Assembly: GCF_000429625.1 (NCBI RefSeq) | Contig: NZ_AUCF01000001.1 | Coordinates: 248,001-312,000, forward strand | Source of the DNA: Azospirillum halopraeferens DSM 3675 | Lineage (GTDB): Bacteria; Pseudomonadota; Alphaproteobacteria; Azospirillales; Azospirillaceae | Reading direction: 5' to 3' | DNA length: 64,000 nucleotides | Shown here: in pieces, positions 36,273 to 46,751 of the stretch | Numbering within the stretch: position 1 is the stretch's first letter | Layout of the letters: the number at the start of each line of letters is the position of its first letter | Position numbers and translations under genes: made by a program | Notes under the pieces: generated by a model | The model's input: the letters and a program-made list of their open reading frames with translations, nothing else | Told to the model about the DNA's origin: nothing | Database searches by the model: none

Positions 36273-36401
36273 TGAATGCGGCCATAATCCGCGCGCAATA
36301 GGACGTCATTTGGCATGAGTCATCGCCGGTTATCCCGGCTACCATCCCCCGACCGTACGCCGCTCGGCTCCGTAGCAGGTCCCCGTCGCATGGAGTTCCC
36401 G

Positions 36402-37436
36402 ATGATCCCTTCCGTTGTCCACCGTCGCTCCCTGTTTGCGGCGGCGGCCGTGGCGGTGCTGGCGTTGTCCGGTCCGGCGATGGCCAACGACAGCAGCGGC
36501 TTTCAGGGGACGTCGGGGATCGAGCTGACCACGTCGGACAGCATCCGGATGGTGTCGGAAGACCTGCGGATCGGGTTGGACGAGATCCGGATCTCCTACG
36601 TGTTCCGCAACGTCGGGGAGCGGCCGGTCGACACGATGGTGGTGTTTCCGCTGCCCGACCTCGACCTGTCGCAGGGCCTGACCGCGCCGAACTGGGCCTT
36701 TCCCGTCGACGCCGACGACTTCCTGAACTTCCGCCTTTGGATCGACGACCGCCCGGTGGCACCGCGGCTGGAGCGCCGGGCGTTCTTCCGCGGCGAGGAG
36801 GTCACGCGGGACCTGGAAGCGGCAGGCGCTCTCGGCCTTGTGCCGTGGCGGCCGGGCGGCTACGACGAACAGGCCCGCGATCTGCCGGCGGGAGCACTGG
36901 CGGCGCTGCGGCAGAAGGGGCTGATCGCCGAGGGGGAGGACGAGAACACGCCCCAGTGGACGCTGCGCAGCCGCTATCACTGGCAGCAGACCTTTCCGCC
37001 CGGCGTCGACGTCACCGTCCGCCACATCTACAAGCCCTTCGTCGGTCTGGCCATCATCGGCAAGGCGACCGACATCGACGGCCGGACGGTGGTCGGCCGC
37101 TATATCGGGGACGTGGCGGAGGCCGGCGACCGCTATTGCCTCGACGAGCGGACGCGCAAAGCGCTGGCGGCGGTCGAACGCCGCAGCCCCGCGGACTCCA
37201 TGCCGTTCTACGCGGCGGAGATCGAATACATCCTGACGACGGCGCGGAACTGGCACGGACCGATCGGCCGCTTCCATCTGACGCTCGACAAGGGCGCACC
37301 GGAGAACATCCTGTCCCTGTGCTGGGATGGCCTGACGAAGACCGGGCCGACCACGTTCGAATCGACGAAGACCGATTTCGTTCCGGATGACGAGATCCGC
37401 ATGCTCGTCTTTGTCCGCTCGCGCGAACAGCCGTAA
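36402..37436 (+). CDS. DUF4424 family exported protein
   Basis: This is a 344-residue protein. The signal peptide is RRSLFAAAAVAVLALSGPAM, then AND. The mature part matches DUF4424, with SGIELTTSDSIRMVSEDLRI, a 'YVFRNVGERPVDTMVVFPLP' strand pair, WRSRYHW-like WTLRSRYHWQQTFPP, and a C-terminal FHLTLDKGAPENILSLCWDG. These proteins are secreted beta-rich proteins of unknown function. The ATG at 36402 has GGAG 6 bp upstream; another ATG at 36390 is possible. It precedes tag by 20 bp and may be co-transcribed with it. Confidence 0.8.
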   Translation: MIPSVVHRRSLFAAAAVAVLALSGPAMANDSSGFQGTSGIELTTSDSIRMVSEDLRIGLDEIRISYVFRNVGERPVDTMVVFPLPDLDLSQGLTAPNWAFPVDADDFLNFRLWIDDRPVAPRLERRAFFRGEEVTRDLEAAGALGLVPWRPGGYDEQARDLPAGALAALRQKGLIAEGEDENTPQWTLRSRYHWQQTFPPGVDVTVRHIYKPFVGLAIIGKATDIDGRTVVGRYIGDVAEAGDRYCLDERTRKALAAVERRSPADSMPFYAAEIEYILTTARNWHGPIGRFHLTLDKGAPENILSLCWDGLTKTGPTTFESTKTDFVPDDEIRMLVFVRSREQP

Positions 37437-37456
37437 GGGCAGAGGAAAATCGTACC

Positions 37457-38074
37457 ATGAGCGAAACGATACCCGGCCCCGACGGACGATTGCGCTGCCG
37501 GTGGTGTGCGGCCACTCCGGACTATCTCGCCTACCATGATACGGAATGGGGGTTTCCCGTCGGCGACGACCGCCGCCTGTTCGAGAAGCTGTGCCTGGAA
37601 GGCTTCCAGTCCGGTCTGAGCTGGCGCACCATCCTGGCCAAGCGGGAGAACTTCCGGGCCGCCTTCGCCGGCTTCGAGATCGAGCGGGTCGCCGCTTTCA
37701 CCGAGCAGGACGTGGAGCGCCTTCTGGCCGATGCCGGCATCGTCCGCCACCGCGGGAAGATCGAGGCGGTGATCAACAACGCCCGTCAGGCGCGTGCGCT
37801 GGTCGAGCGGGAAGGGTCCCTGGCCGCCTATGTCTGGCGGCACGAACCGGATACACCCCGGCCGGCGGGGGCGCCGGTGGTATCCGTCTCCCCGGAATCG
37901 ACGGCGATGTCGAAGGACCTCAAGAAGCGCGGCTGGGCCTTCGTCGGGCCGACCACCGTCTATGCCTTCATGCAGGCGATGGGGCTGGTCAACGACCACG
38001 CCGCGGACTGTGTGGTCCGGGAGGAGGCGGAGCGCGCGCGGGCCGCCTTCCGCCGGCCGGGCAGCGGGGGCTGA
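37457..38074 (+). CDS. tag: DNA-3-methyladenine glycosylase I
   Basis: This is a 205-residue HhH-type glycosylase that removes 3-methyladenine from alkylated DNA. The Zn 'snap' is present: Cys14 and His27 (spacing 13, as in E. coli Cys4/His17) at the N-terminus, and His and Cys of NDHAADC near the C-terminus. YHDTEWGFPVGDDRRLFEKL, LEGFQSGLSWRTILAKRENF, the RHRGKIEAVINNA segment and FVGPTTVYAFMQAMG are family signatures. Confidence 0.95.
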   Translation: MSETIPGPDGRLRCRWCAATPDYLAYHDTEWGFPVGDDRRLFEKLCLEGFQSGLSWRTILAKRENFRAAFAGFEIERVAAFTEQDVERLLADAGIVRHRGKIEAVINNARQARALVEREGSLAAYVWRHEPDTPRPAGAPVVSVSPESTAMSKDLKKRGWAFVGPTTVYAFMQAMGLVNDHAADCVVREEAERARAAFRRPGSGG

Positions 38075-38090
38075 CGGCGGACCGGCCGTA

Positions 38091-38495
38091 TCAGGGCTGC
38101 AGGCGGTAGGTCTGAGGGCCGCCCGTGTCGGCGTTCACCGCCATGCAGCCGCCGAGCTGCGGCCCGATGGGAAGCTCACCGAAGGCACCGAGGGCACCCG
38201 CCGCTTCCAGACGGCCGACGAAGCCCGGTTCGTCGGACCGTGCCACCCAGGCGAAGCCGACGTCCGTCTGCCGCAACGGCCGTCCGCCCGCCTCCACCAC
38301 CGCGGCGAAGGCGCGCCCGTCGGGCGTGCCCGGCGGGAAGACCACCAGCACCGTGCCGTCGGTTTCCGGCGGCAACGCGGCCTCCCGCAGGACGAACGCC
38401 ATGGCCCCCAGCCACACCGCCAGCACGCCGGCCCCCAGCGCCAGGGCCATGCCGTGGCCGGCGGGGCGCGGGACGGCGGGGGCCGGCCGGTCCAT
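38091..38495 (-). CDS. Membrane-anchored hypothetical protein
   Basis: This is a 134-residue protein with one N-terminal transmembrane helix (MALALGAGVLAVWLGAMAFV, about 16-35) and a periplasmic domain of about 95 residues (TVLVVFPPGTPDGRAFAAVV ... GRPLRQTDVGFAWVARSD). It starts 2 bp after the end of the MFS gene, so it is in the same operon (LysR - MFS - this gene, all minus strand). The domain is unrecognised. The chosen ATG directly follows the MFS stop. Confidence 0.6.
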   Translation of the reverse strand: MDRPAPAVPRPAGHGMALALGAGVLAVWLGAMAFVLREAALPPETDGTVLVVFPPGTPDGRAFAAVVEAGGRPLRQTDVGFAWVARSDEPGFVGRLEAAGALGAFGELPIGPQLGGCMAVNADTGGPQTYRLQP

Positions 38496-38497
38496 GA

Positions 38498-39748
38498 TCA
38501 GGCCGCCGCCGGTGACAGACGGTGCGGCGCCTCGCGCTCCGCGATGGGCCAGTGCACGATCGCGGAGAAGATGCCCAGCGCCACGCTCATCCACCACACC
38601 AGGTCATAGTTGCCGACGGCCTCGTAAAGAATACCGCCGAGCCACACCCCGAGGAAAGCGCCGACCTGGTGGCTGAGGAACACCATGCCGAACAGCATCC
38701 CCAGATGCCGGGTGCCGAACATCAGCGCCACCAGGCCGGAGGTCGGCGGCACCGTGGACAACCACAGCAGGCCCATGGCGGCGGCGAAGGCCAGCACCGA
38801 GGCGGGCGTTACCGGCAGGAGGATGAACAGGGCGATGGCCACCGCCCGGGCGAAGTAGATGAAGCACAGCATGGTGCGCTTGCTCATCCGGCCGCCCAGG
38901 ATGCCCGAACTGTAGGAACCCACCACATTCGCCAGCCCGATGACGGCCAGCGCCCAGGCCGCAAGCGTCGGCGAGATGCCGACATCGGTCAGGTAGGGCG
39001 GCAGATGGACGGTGATGAACGCGAGATGGAAGCCGCAAACGAAGAAACCCGCGACCAGGAGCTGATAGCTGCGGTGGCCGAACGCCTGCCCCAGCGCCTG
39101 GCGCATGGACAGATCGGCGTGCGCGCCGCCGCCGGCGGCATGCCCCCCGCCACCCCGCAACGGGATGGCCAGAAACGGCACCAGGAGGAAGAAGGCGCCG
39201 AGCAGCACCAGCGCCGTCTGCCAGCCGTAGGCGGCGATGAACGCCTGGCCCATGGGCGCGAACAGGAACTGTCCCAGCGACCCGGCAGCGGTGGCGATGC
39301 CGGCCGCCCAGGAGCGCCGCTCCGGCGGCAGGTGGCGGCCGAACCCGGCGATGACGATGGTGAAGGAGGCACCGGCCAACCCCAACCCGACCAGCACGCC
39401 CGCCGTCAGGTGCAGCAGCACGGGGGCATCGGAATAGGCGGTCAGCGCGACGCCGAGCCCGTAGAGCAGCCCGCCGCCCGCCAGCACGCGGGCGGGGCCG
39501 TAGCGGTCGGCCAACGCCCCGGCGAAGGGCTGGCCCAGACCCCACAGGATGTTCTGGAACGCCAGCGCCAGCGCGAAGACATCGCGGCCCCAGCCGTTGG
39601 CCTCCGACAAAGGGGCATTGAACAGGCCGTAGCTCGATCGCACGCCGAAGCCGATCAGCGAGATCAGACAGCCGCAAACGACGATGGCGCCGAGCGCGCG
39701 GGTGGCCTGCGGCTGCGATGCGCCTGAGGCGGACGTGGTGGTGCTCAT
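38498..39748 (-). CDS. MFS transporter (OFA/monocarboxylate-type)
   Basis: This is a 416-residue protein with twelve hydrophobic segments. The MFS loop motif appears as GALADRYGPARVLAGGGLLY between helices 2 and 3 and GILGGRMSKRTML in the second half. The start GVRSSYGLFNAPLSEANGWG resembles the oxalate/formate-antiporter and monocarboxylate subfamily. The substrate is unknown. It lies downstream of a LysR gene on the same strand with a 103-bp gap and is followed immediately by a membrane-anchored hypothetical gene. Confidence 0.9.
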   Translation of the reverse strand: MSTTTSASGASQPQATRALGAIVVCGCLISLIGFGVRSSYGLFNAPLSEANGWGRDVFALALAFQNILWGLGQPFAGALADRYGPARVLAGGGLLYGLGVALTAYSDAPVLLHLTAGVLVGLGLAGASFTIVIAGFGRHLPPERRSWAAGIATAAGSLGQFLFAPMGQAFIAAYGWQTALVLLGAFFLLVPFLAIPLRGGGGHAAGGGAHADLSMRQALGQAFGHRSYQLLVAGFFVCGFHLAFITVHLPPYLTDVGISPTLAAWALAVIGLANVVGSYSSGILGGRMSKRTMLCFIYFARAVAIALFILLPVTPASVLAFAAAMGLLWLSTVPPTSGLVALMFGTRHLGMLFGMVFLSHQVGAFLGVWLGGILYEAVGNYDLVWWMSVALGIFSAIVHWPIAEREAPHRLSPAAA

Positions 39749-39851
39749 GATCCCTCCGTTCGGCCGTCCGATATCTGCGGCGGCCGCTCTTTTTCGCCTG
39801 CCAGCATAGGCAGCGGCGGAAGGCGCGCCAAATTCATAAGTTTCAATCGAA

Positions 39852-40760
39852 TCATTCCGCTGCGGAATGCATCGGCATCAGGTCTTCGGTCAGGCTGTCG
39901 TCCAGGGTGTCGAAGACGCGGCTGAGACGCCCGCCGTGGCGGGCGCGCACAAGCCAGACGGCGACGGTCAGGCGGAACCCCGGCACCTGCACGGGCACCA
40001 GCCGTCCGCTGACCTGCGGATCCGCCAGCAGGCGCAGCGGCGCCGCGCCGAAGCCGATGCCCCGCGCCGCCAGGGACAGCAGAAGCTCCTGGTCGAACGC
40101 TTCCACCAGCACGTTCAGCGGCGCCCGATCGCCGCCGAGGGCCCGCTCCAGCGCCGTGCGGTAGCCGCAGCCTTCGGGCTGCAGCACCCATCCCGCGGCG
40201 TTCATGGTCTCCAGCGAGCGGCCGTGCCGGGCCAGCAGGTCGGGGGTGCCGACGATGTGCACCTCTTCCAGCACCAGGCGGCGGCCGTCGAGGCCCGGCG
40301 GCGGATCCTCCCGCGCCGGCAGCAGGACCAGGGCCCCCTCCAGCGCGCCGGCCGCGGTCGCCGCCAGCAGGCCGGCGCTCCAGTCCGATTGCAGGCGCAC
40401 CGTCATGCGGGGATAGACGGCGCGGATGCGGTCCAGCGGACCGCCCGCCAGCAGGCGGGCCAGCACATGGGAGACGCCGAGCCGCAGCAGCCCCTCCGGT
40501 TCTCCGACCGGCGCAAAGGCATCGGTGAAGGATTCCACCTCTTTCAGGACGCGGCGCCCGTGGGCCAGCGCCAGTTCGCCGTCGCGGGTCAGCGTCAGCC
40601 GCTTGCTCTGCCGGTCGAACAGGGCGACCCCGACCTCCGCCTCCATGCGCTGGATCAGGCGGGACACGGCCGATTGGGTCAGGCGCAGGCGCCCGGCCGC
40701 CTCCTGCACCGAGCGCGCCTCGGCGACCGCCACGAAGGTTCGGATCTCGTTCAGTTTCAT
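39852..40760 (-). CDS. LysR-family transcriptional regulator
   Basis: This is a 302-residue protein. The N-terminal HTH reads MKLNEIRTFVAVAEARSVQE and AAGRLRLTQSAVSRLIQRME; the C-terminal effector domain starts near LLRLGVSHVLARLLAGGPLD. It probably controls the MFS gene lying 103 bp downstream on the same strand. A palindrome CATTCCGC-T-GCGGAATG at 39853-39869 spans its stop codon and could be a regulatory or termination signal. Confidence 0.9.
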   Translation of the reverse strand: MKLNEIRTFVAVAEARSVQEAAGRLRLTQSAVSRLIQRMEAEVGVALFDRQSKRLTLTRDGELALAHGRRVLKEVESFTDAFAPVGEPEGLLRLGVSHVLARLLAGGPLDRIRAVYPRMTVRLQSDWSAGLLAATAAGALEGALVLLPAREDPPPGLDGRRLVLEEVHIVGTPDLLARHGRSLETMNAAGWVLQPEGCGYRTALERALGGDRAPLNVLVEAFDQELLLSLAARGIGFGAAPLRLLADPQVSGRLVPVQVPGFRLTVAVWLVRARHGGRLSRVFDTLDDSLTEDLMPMHSAAE

Positions 40761-40857
40761 GGGATGCCGCCGCCGGGGCGGCCGCGCTGCCGCCATGTGG
40801 AATGCAGTCTCGAAGGGGTGTGGCATCCTGTCAAGCGGCGCGCTAGCCTGCCTCCCC

Positions 40858-41319
40858 ATGACCGACACCCATACCGTCCGTTCCGACCGTGAATACCCCG
40901 ACCGCCCCTGGGTGGGTGTCGGCATCATCGCCTGGCGCGGCGACCGGGTGCTGCTGATCCGCCGCGCCAAGCCGCCGCGCATGGGGACCTGGAGCCTGCC
41001 GGGCGGGGCACAGCATGTGGGCGAGACCGTTTATCAGACGGCCGTGCGCGAGATGCGGGAGGAGACGGGCCTGACGGTGATCCCCTACGAGGTGGTCACC
41101 GTCGTCGATTCCCTCACCCGCGACGACGCGGGGGCGGTGCAGTTCCACTACACCCTGATCGAGGTGGCGGCGGACTGTGCCGACGACGCGGACGCCGTCT
41201 GCGCCGATGATGCGCTGGAGGCATGCTGGGCCACGGTGGACGAAGCGGCGGCCCTGGTGCCCTGGGGCGAGACGGCGCGGGTCATCCGCCTGTCGGCCGA
41301 TCGGCGTGCCGGGCGATGA
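40858..41319 (+). CDS. NUDIX hydrolase
   Basis: This is a 153-residue protein with a complete NUDIX box at 50-72 (G50, E56, R64-E65, E68-E69, G71). The preceding PPRMGTWSLPGG and the start WVGVGIIAWRGDRVLLIRRA match the ADP-ribose/nucleoside-diphosphate subgroup. It hydrolyses a nucleoside diphosphate linked to some moiety; the substrate is not predictable. Its last 38 bp overlap the end of the convergent EAL gene. Confidence 0.9.
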   Translation: MTDTHTVRSDREYPDRPWVGVGIIAWRGDRVLLIRRAKPPRMGTWSLPGGAQHVGETVYQTAVREMREETGLTVIPYEVVTVVDSLTRDDAGAVQFHYTLIEVAADCADDADAVCADDALEACWATVDEAAALVPWGETARVIRLSADRRAGR

Positions 41320-42133
41320 AGCCGGGAACCTCGTCGGCGGGCAGGGGGCGTGCGAACAGATAACCCTGCACCCGGTCGCACCGGTAGGCGCGCAGGAACA
41401 GAAGCTGCTCCATCGTCTCCACCCCCTCCGCCACCACATGCAGCCCCAGGGCGTGGGCGAGCGCGATCACTGCATGAACGATGGCGGCCGCATCGCGGTC
41501 CTCCACCATCGCCTGGATGAAGTGCTTGTCGATCTTCAGGGAATCCACCGGTACCCGGCGCAGCAGCGTCAGCGACGAATAGCCGGTGCCGAAATCGTCC
41601 AGCACCAGGCGCACACCCGCCCCGCGCAGTTCCAGAAGCGATTGTCGGGCCGCGTCGCCGTGCTCGAACAGGGCCGTTTCGGTAAGTTCCAGCTTGAGGG
41701 ACTCCGCCGGCACGCGGGTGTCCGCCAGCACGCCCAGAACGGTCCGCGCCAGGTCCGGCGCCTCCAGTTGCCGGGCCGAGAGGTTGACCGACACGGGCAC
41801 GTCGGTCACCCCGTCGCGGAGCCACGCGGCGCTGGTCACACAGGCCCGGCGCAGCACCCACTCCCCCAGCCGGTGAATGGCGCCGCTCGACTCAGCCATG
41901 GGAACGAACACGTCCGGCGGGACGACGGTGCCGTCGGACAACCGCCACCGCACCAGCGCCTCGAACCCGGTGAGCCGGCCATCGGTCGTGTCCACCTGCG
42001 GCTGCCAGGCCAGGTACAGTTCGTCCCGCGCGATCGCGTCGTCCAGGCGTTCGGAAAAGGCCGCATCCACTTCGTCCGGCCGCATCGGACCGAACACGCC
42101 GGTCTGCGTCAGAGCCTTGCGTTCCGCTGCCAT
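41282..42133 (-). CDS. EAL-domain cyclic-di-GMP phosphodiesterase
   Basis: This is a 283-residue protein that is almost only an EAL domain, with no sensor or membrane part. All catalytic motifs are intact: F-EAL-VRW at 57-63, NLSARQLE, LELTETAL, LVLDDFGTGYSSLTLLRRVP, DSLKIDKHFI, VAEGVET and VQGYLFARPLP. It should therefore hydrolyse c-di-GMP to pGpG. It is a free-standing gene; its 3' end overlaps the NUDIX gene antisense. Confidence 0.94.
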   Translation of the reverse strand: MAAERKALTQTGVFGPMRPDEVDAAFSERLDDAIARDELYLAWQPQVDTTDGRLTGFEALVRWRLSDGTVVPPDVFVPMAESSGAIHRLGEWVLRRACVTSAAWLRDGVTDVPVSVNLSARQLEAPDLARTVLGVLADTRVPAESLKLELTETALFEHGDAARQSLLELRGAGVRLVLDDFGTGYSSLTLLRRVPVDSLKIDKHFIQAMVEDRDAAAIVHAVIALAHALGLHVVAEGVETMEQLLFLRAYRCDRVQGYLFARPLPADEVPGFIARHADRPTGG

Positions 42134-42317
42134 GTCGCCTCCCTCCGATGGTCCCCGAGGTCGTCAACATCTGGGGCAGGGATTTGTTAACCATAAAAAG
42201 CCGCAGAAGTTTGCGCGGTTCCATGGGGGCAACGGAAGGGCGAAGATTGACGGGTGCGGTGACAAGAATCGGTAAGCCTCACCCGTTTGCACAGTGGCCG
42301 GGGGAAGGACATAACAG

Positions 42318-42352
42318 AAGGGGCCACACCCGAAGGTGCGGCCCCTCTTGCA
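42318..42352 (-). terminator. Intrinsic terminator of groESL
   Basis: Read on the minus strand, AGGGGCCGCACC-TTCG-GGTGTGGCCCCT forms a hairpin with a stable TTCG tetraloop and one G-T pair, followed by TCT, within 55 bp after the groEL stop. It is the only strong hairpin between groEL and the EAL gene. Confidence 0.8.
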
Positions 42353-42370
42353 ATCGCTCGGTGCCGTCGC

Positions 42371-44011
<1,641 letters not shown>

Positions 44012-44329
44012 TTACGCGGCCTTCCTGGAGGGTTCGGCAACGCCCTCGATGATGCCGAGGATGTCACTCTCCTTCATGATCAGGAAATCCTCACCGTCGA
44101 TCTTCACCTCGGTGCCCGACCATTTGCCGAAGAGGATGCGGTCACCCGCCTTGACATCCAGGGGAACCAGCTTGCCGCTTTCATCGCGCGCCCCCGCGCC
44201 GACGGCGATCACCTCGCCCTCCTGCGGCTTTTCCTTGGCGGTGTCGGGGATGATGATCCCGCCCTTGGTCCTGGTGTCGGACTCCAGACGGCGGACCAGA
44301 ACGCGGTCGTGCAGCGGTTTGAACTTCAT
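44012..44329 (-). CDS. groS: Co-chaperonin GroES
   Basis: This is a 105-residue Gro[22 protein letters not shown], the mobile loop [28 protein letters not shown]-like [15 protein letters not shown] and [19 protein letters not shown] are characteristic. A good Shine-Dalgarno (AAGGAG on the minus strand) precedes the ATG. It is the first gene of groESL; the upstream region has a sigma-70-like promoter but no CIRCE element. Confidence 0.99.
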   Translation of the reverse strand: MKFKPLHDRVLVRRLESDTRTKGGIIIPDTAKEKPQEGEVIAVGAGARDESGKLVPLDVKAGDRILFGKWSGTEVKIDGEDFLIMKESDILGIIEGVAEPSRKAA

Positions 44330-44389
44330 GCAATGACACTCCTTGTCCTAAGCGAATGTCGCGATCTCCGGACGCTCCCGACTGGGCCA

Positions 44390-44433
44390 CGCCCTCAGGG
44401 CGGAGAGTTATATCAGAGAAAAAAGCCTGTCAA
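44390..44433 (-). promoter_or_regulatory. groESL promoter with a palindrome at the expected start site
   Basis: On the minus strand TTGACA (44433-44428) is followed after 15 bp by TATAAC (44412-44407). An inverted repeat CGCCCT-G-AGGGCG spans 44402-44390, where transcription should begin. No TTAGCACTC-N9-GAGTGCTAA (CIRCE) sequence is present between the promoter and groES, and no clear alphaproteobacterial RpoH promoter (CTTG...CCTATNT) was seen. Confidence 0.5.
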
Positions 44434-44671
44434 CTCGGTTCCTGCAAAGAATTTCTTGTGCCATTTATCAATAAAATGGAATCGCCATTGGCCCGATACC
44501 TTCAATATGAAGGCCGGGACCATGGGGGTGGAACGCGGGAACGGCGACCGCCTAACGGTACGGCCGTGGACCGGGGCGGAGCAGCATCGAACACATCCTC
44601 ATGGGAGCAACATGCAGGACACTGAAACGGCGGGAGATGTAGGAGGACGCCGGAGCCGGTCAAGAGGCGGG
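44434..44671. other. Intergenic region between groESL and a response-regulator gene
   Basis: About 240 bp lie upstream of the groESL promoter and downstream of the minus-strand response regulator. A hairpin CCATTT-N7-AAATGG at 44461-44479 in an AT-rich stretch may end the regulator transcript. Nothing else is recognised. Confidence 0.4.
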
Positions 44672-45319
44672 TTATCGTCCCTGGGCCGTGAGCGCGGCCT
44701 GGGTGCGGTTGCGCACGCCGAGCAGGCGCAGGATGGCGGTGACGTGCACCTTCACGGTGCCTTCGGTGAGGCCCAGCTCGTGGGCGATCTGCTTGTTCGA
44801 CTTGCCTTCCCGCAGGCGCGTCAGCACCTCGCGCTGACGGGGGGTGAGCTGGTCGCCGGCTGCGGAGCCGCCTCCGGTCAGCGGGTCCTCGGCCGGACCG
44901 GTGTCGGCGTTGAGGAGCAGGTCGCCGCGGATCGCCTGCGCCGGGACGTAGATGCCGCCGTTCAGCACCAACTCCAGAGCCCCCAGCAGGACCTTGGCGC
45001 TGGAGGATTTGGGGATGTAGCCGGCAGCGCCGCTCTCCAGCGCCGCCAGCAGATCGCTGCGCCGCTCCGAGCCGGACACCACGACCAGCAGGGCCTTGGG
45101 CAACCGTTCGTGGATAGCACCCAGTTCCGAGAACCCCGTCCAGCCGGGCATGCCGAGGTCGAGCAGGACAAGGTCGAACGCGATCCCGCCGTCGCACAGC
45201 GCCCGCACCTCGTCAAAGGTGCCGGCTTCGTGGAAGGTCATGTTCTCCTTGAACTGCGCCAGGAGACGTCGCAGCCCGTCCCTGAACAGCAGATGGTCAT
45301 CGGCAATCAATACGTTCAT
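44672..45319 (-). CDS. NarL/FixJ-type response regulator (receiver + LuxR HTH), orphan
   Basis: This is a 215-residue protein. The receiver domain has the acidic pair Asp7-Asp8 (LIADDHLLFRDG), phospho-acceptor Asp54 (LVLLDLGMPG) and the conserved Lys in AAGYIPKSS. The C-terminal LuxR/GerE HTH reads LTPRQREVLTRLREGKSNKQ and LGLTEGTVKVHVTAILRLL. It should bind DNA when phosphorylated, but no histidine kinase is adjacent. A second regulator of the same type lies 246 bp upstream in the same direction. Confidence 0.92.
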   Translation of the reverse strand: MNVLIADDHLLFRDGLRRLLAQFKENMTFHEAGTFDEVRALCDGGIAFDLVLLDLGMPGWTGFSELGAIHERLPKALLVVVSGSERRSDLLAALESGAAGYIPKSSSAKVLLGALELVLNGGIYVPAQAIRGDLLLNADTGPAEDPLTGGGSAAGDQLTPRQREVLTRLREGKSNKQIAHELGLTEGTVKVHVTAILRLLGVRNRTQAALTAQGR

Positions 45320-45565
45320 ATGGGATGCCCTTAAGGGGTGTTCCGGGCCGTACTGATCATTCGGGGTGACGCTACACCGACGGGGATCAGCGTCGGGACT
45401 TCGCAATGGTCATCCGAACCGGGATGTCCACTTAATGCGTGTATCGCGAAACGGTAAAGGGGGCTTTTGGTGCTACACCGGCCCACATAGACCGTTCGCC
45501 GGACCGCGCCGATCGGCCACACCGGGAGGCCGCCCCCGACACGAGGGGACGGCCGCATCCGGGGC

Positions 45566-46255
45566 TCAGGCCAGCGTGGCGTTTGCGGCAGTGGCGGCTG
45601 CGGGCTGTTCGCCGATGCCATTGTTCATGGCCCAGATCGCCGCCTGGGTACGGTTGGAGGCGTTGATCTTGCGCAACAGGCTCTTGAGATGGACCTTGAC
45701 GGTCGCTTCGGTGATGTTCAGGTGGTTCGCGATCATCTTGTTGGAGTTGCCGTTCAGCAGGCAGCGCAGGATCTGCACCTCCCGCTGGGACAGGCCCTTG
45801 CGGCGGGCCGGCATTTCCGGGCCGGCATCATCGGCGCGGCCGCTGACCAAAAGTTGCGCCAGGTGCGTCGGGAACACCTTCTCACCCATCATCACCAGAC
45901 GCAGCGACTGCATCAGCGCCTCGCAGGCGATGTCCTTCATGAGATAGCCGTCGGCGCCGGCGCCCAGCGCGCCGGACAGGCGGCGCGTGCACAGGTCGCT
46001 GGTCAGGATAACCACCCGGATATCCGGCCGCCGGGCGCGCAAGCTGCGCATGGCGTCCACCTCGTCCTCACCGCCGTTGGCAAGGTCGAGCAGGATCAGG
46101 TCGGGCCGGGGGTCCGCCGCATCGGTCAGGGACATCCCTTCGCGCAGGCTTCCGGCTTCGCCGACCACCTTGAAGGTCGAACCGTCGAACAGGCGCTTCA
46201 TGCCTTCGCGGAAGAGCTTGTTCGCGTCGATCAGGAAAACGTTCACGGAATCCAT
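45566..46255 (-). CDS. NarL/FixJ-type response regulator with atypical acidic pocket, orphan
   Basis: This is a 229-residue protein. The receiver starts VNVFLIDANKLFREGMKRLF: the second acidic residue of the usual DDH motif is replaced (Asp10-Ala11-Asn12), while the phospho-acceptor Asp57 (LILLDLANG) and Lys of GADGYLMKD remain. The LuxR HTH is intact: LSQREVQILRCLLNGNSNKM and LNITEATVKVHLKSLLRKIN. With half the metal-binding pocket missing, phosphorylation may be weak or unnecessary. An Ala-rich tail ends the protein. The start at 46255 (MDSVNVF) is the best fit to the receiver fold. Confidence 0.88.
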   Translation of the reverse strand: MDSVNVFLIDANKLFREGMKRLFDGSTFKVVGEAGSLREGMSLTDAADPRPDLILLDLANGGEDEVDAMRSLRARRPDIRVVILTSDLCTRRLSGALGAGADGYLMKDIACEALMQSLRLVMMGEKVFPTHLAQLLVSGRADDAGPEMPARRKGLSQREVQILRCLLNGNSNKMIANHLNITEATVKVHLKSLLRKINASNRTQAAIWAMNNGIGEQPAAATAANATLA

Positions 46256-46751
46256 CGTCGTCTGCCCGCCTCTGCTTGCTTTGCTCGACAACGCGCCGGC
46301 CAGGGGCGCATCGGGGTGGTTCCGGTACGAATGCGGACCTGCCGCAAATCACTTTCGGACCGGGAAGCACCGTTTCGAGACAGACAATAACCCGGAATTG
46401 AGCGACAGAAAATTTCTCGAAAGGCGTGTCCGGCTCGGAAATGGGCATATGCCCTACGCCGGGATGAACGAGAGTCCCTGTAGGATGGTAATGCAGTAGG
46501 TGAAAGGGAATAAACATCAGGTGCCTGTTGCGTCGCACGACACTGAATCCGTGGCGATTTTGATGCGACATTCTACTCCGGGCGGAGCGTTGTTTCACCA
46601 TGCGCCGGGGAGTGGTGTGGAGGAGGGGGTAAGGCGGATGGTGCCGGGAATCCGCGGCGGCCCGGCTGTTGGATTGATTCCCTGCCGGCGCCACGGATGG
46701 CGCGCCGGATCGGCCGGCCCATGCGGCAGGACATCATGATGGAGGAACCCC
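46256..46751. other. Divergent intergenic region with a 12-bp palindrome
   Basis: These 496 bp lie between a response-regulator gene and an exported-protein gene. A perfect palindrome GGGCATATGCCC sits at 46443-46454, about 190 bp upstream of the regulator, and is a plausible operator. Short open frames here lack ribosome-binding sites. No RNA gene is recognised. Confidence 0.4.

Noticed and set aside
35898..36401. Genomic island or attachment site next to tRNA-Ser
   Set aside because: No integrase, no repeat of the tRNA 3' end, and housekeeping-type genes follow.
44330..44671. CIRCE element upstream of groESL
   Set aside because: I looked for TTAGCACTC-N9-GAGTGCTAA with mismatches and found nothing similar on either strand.
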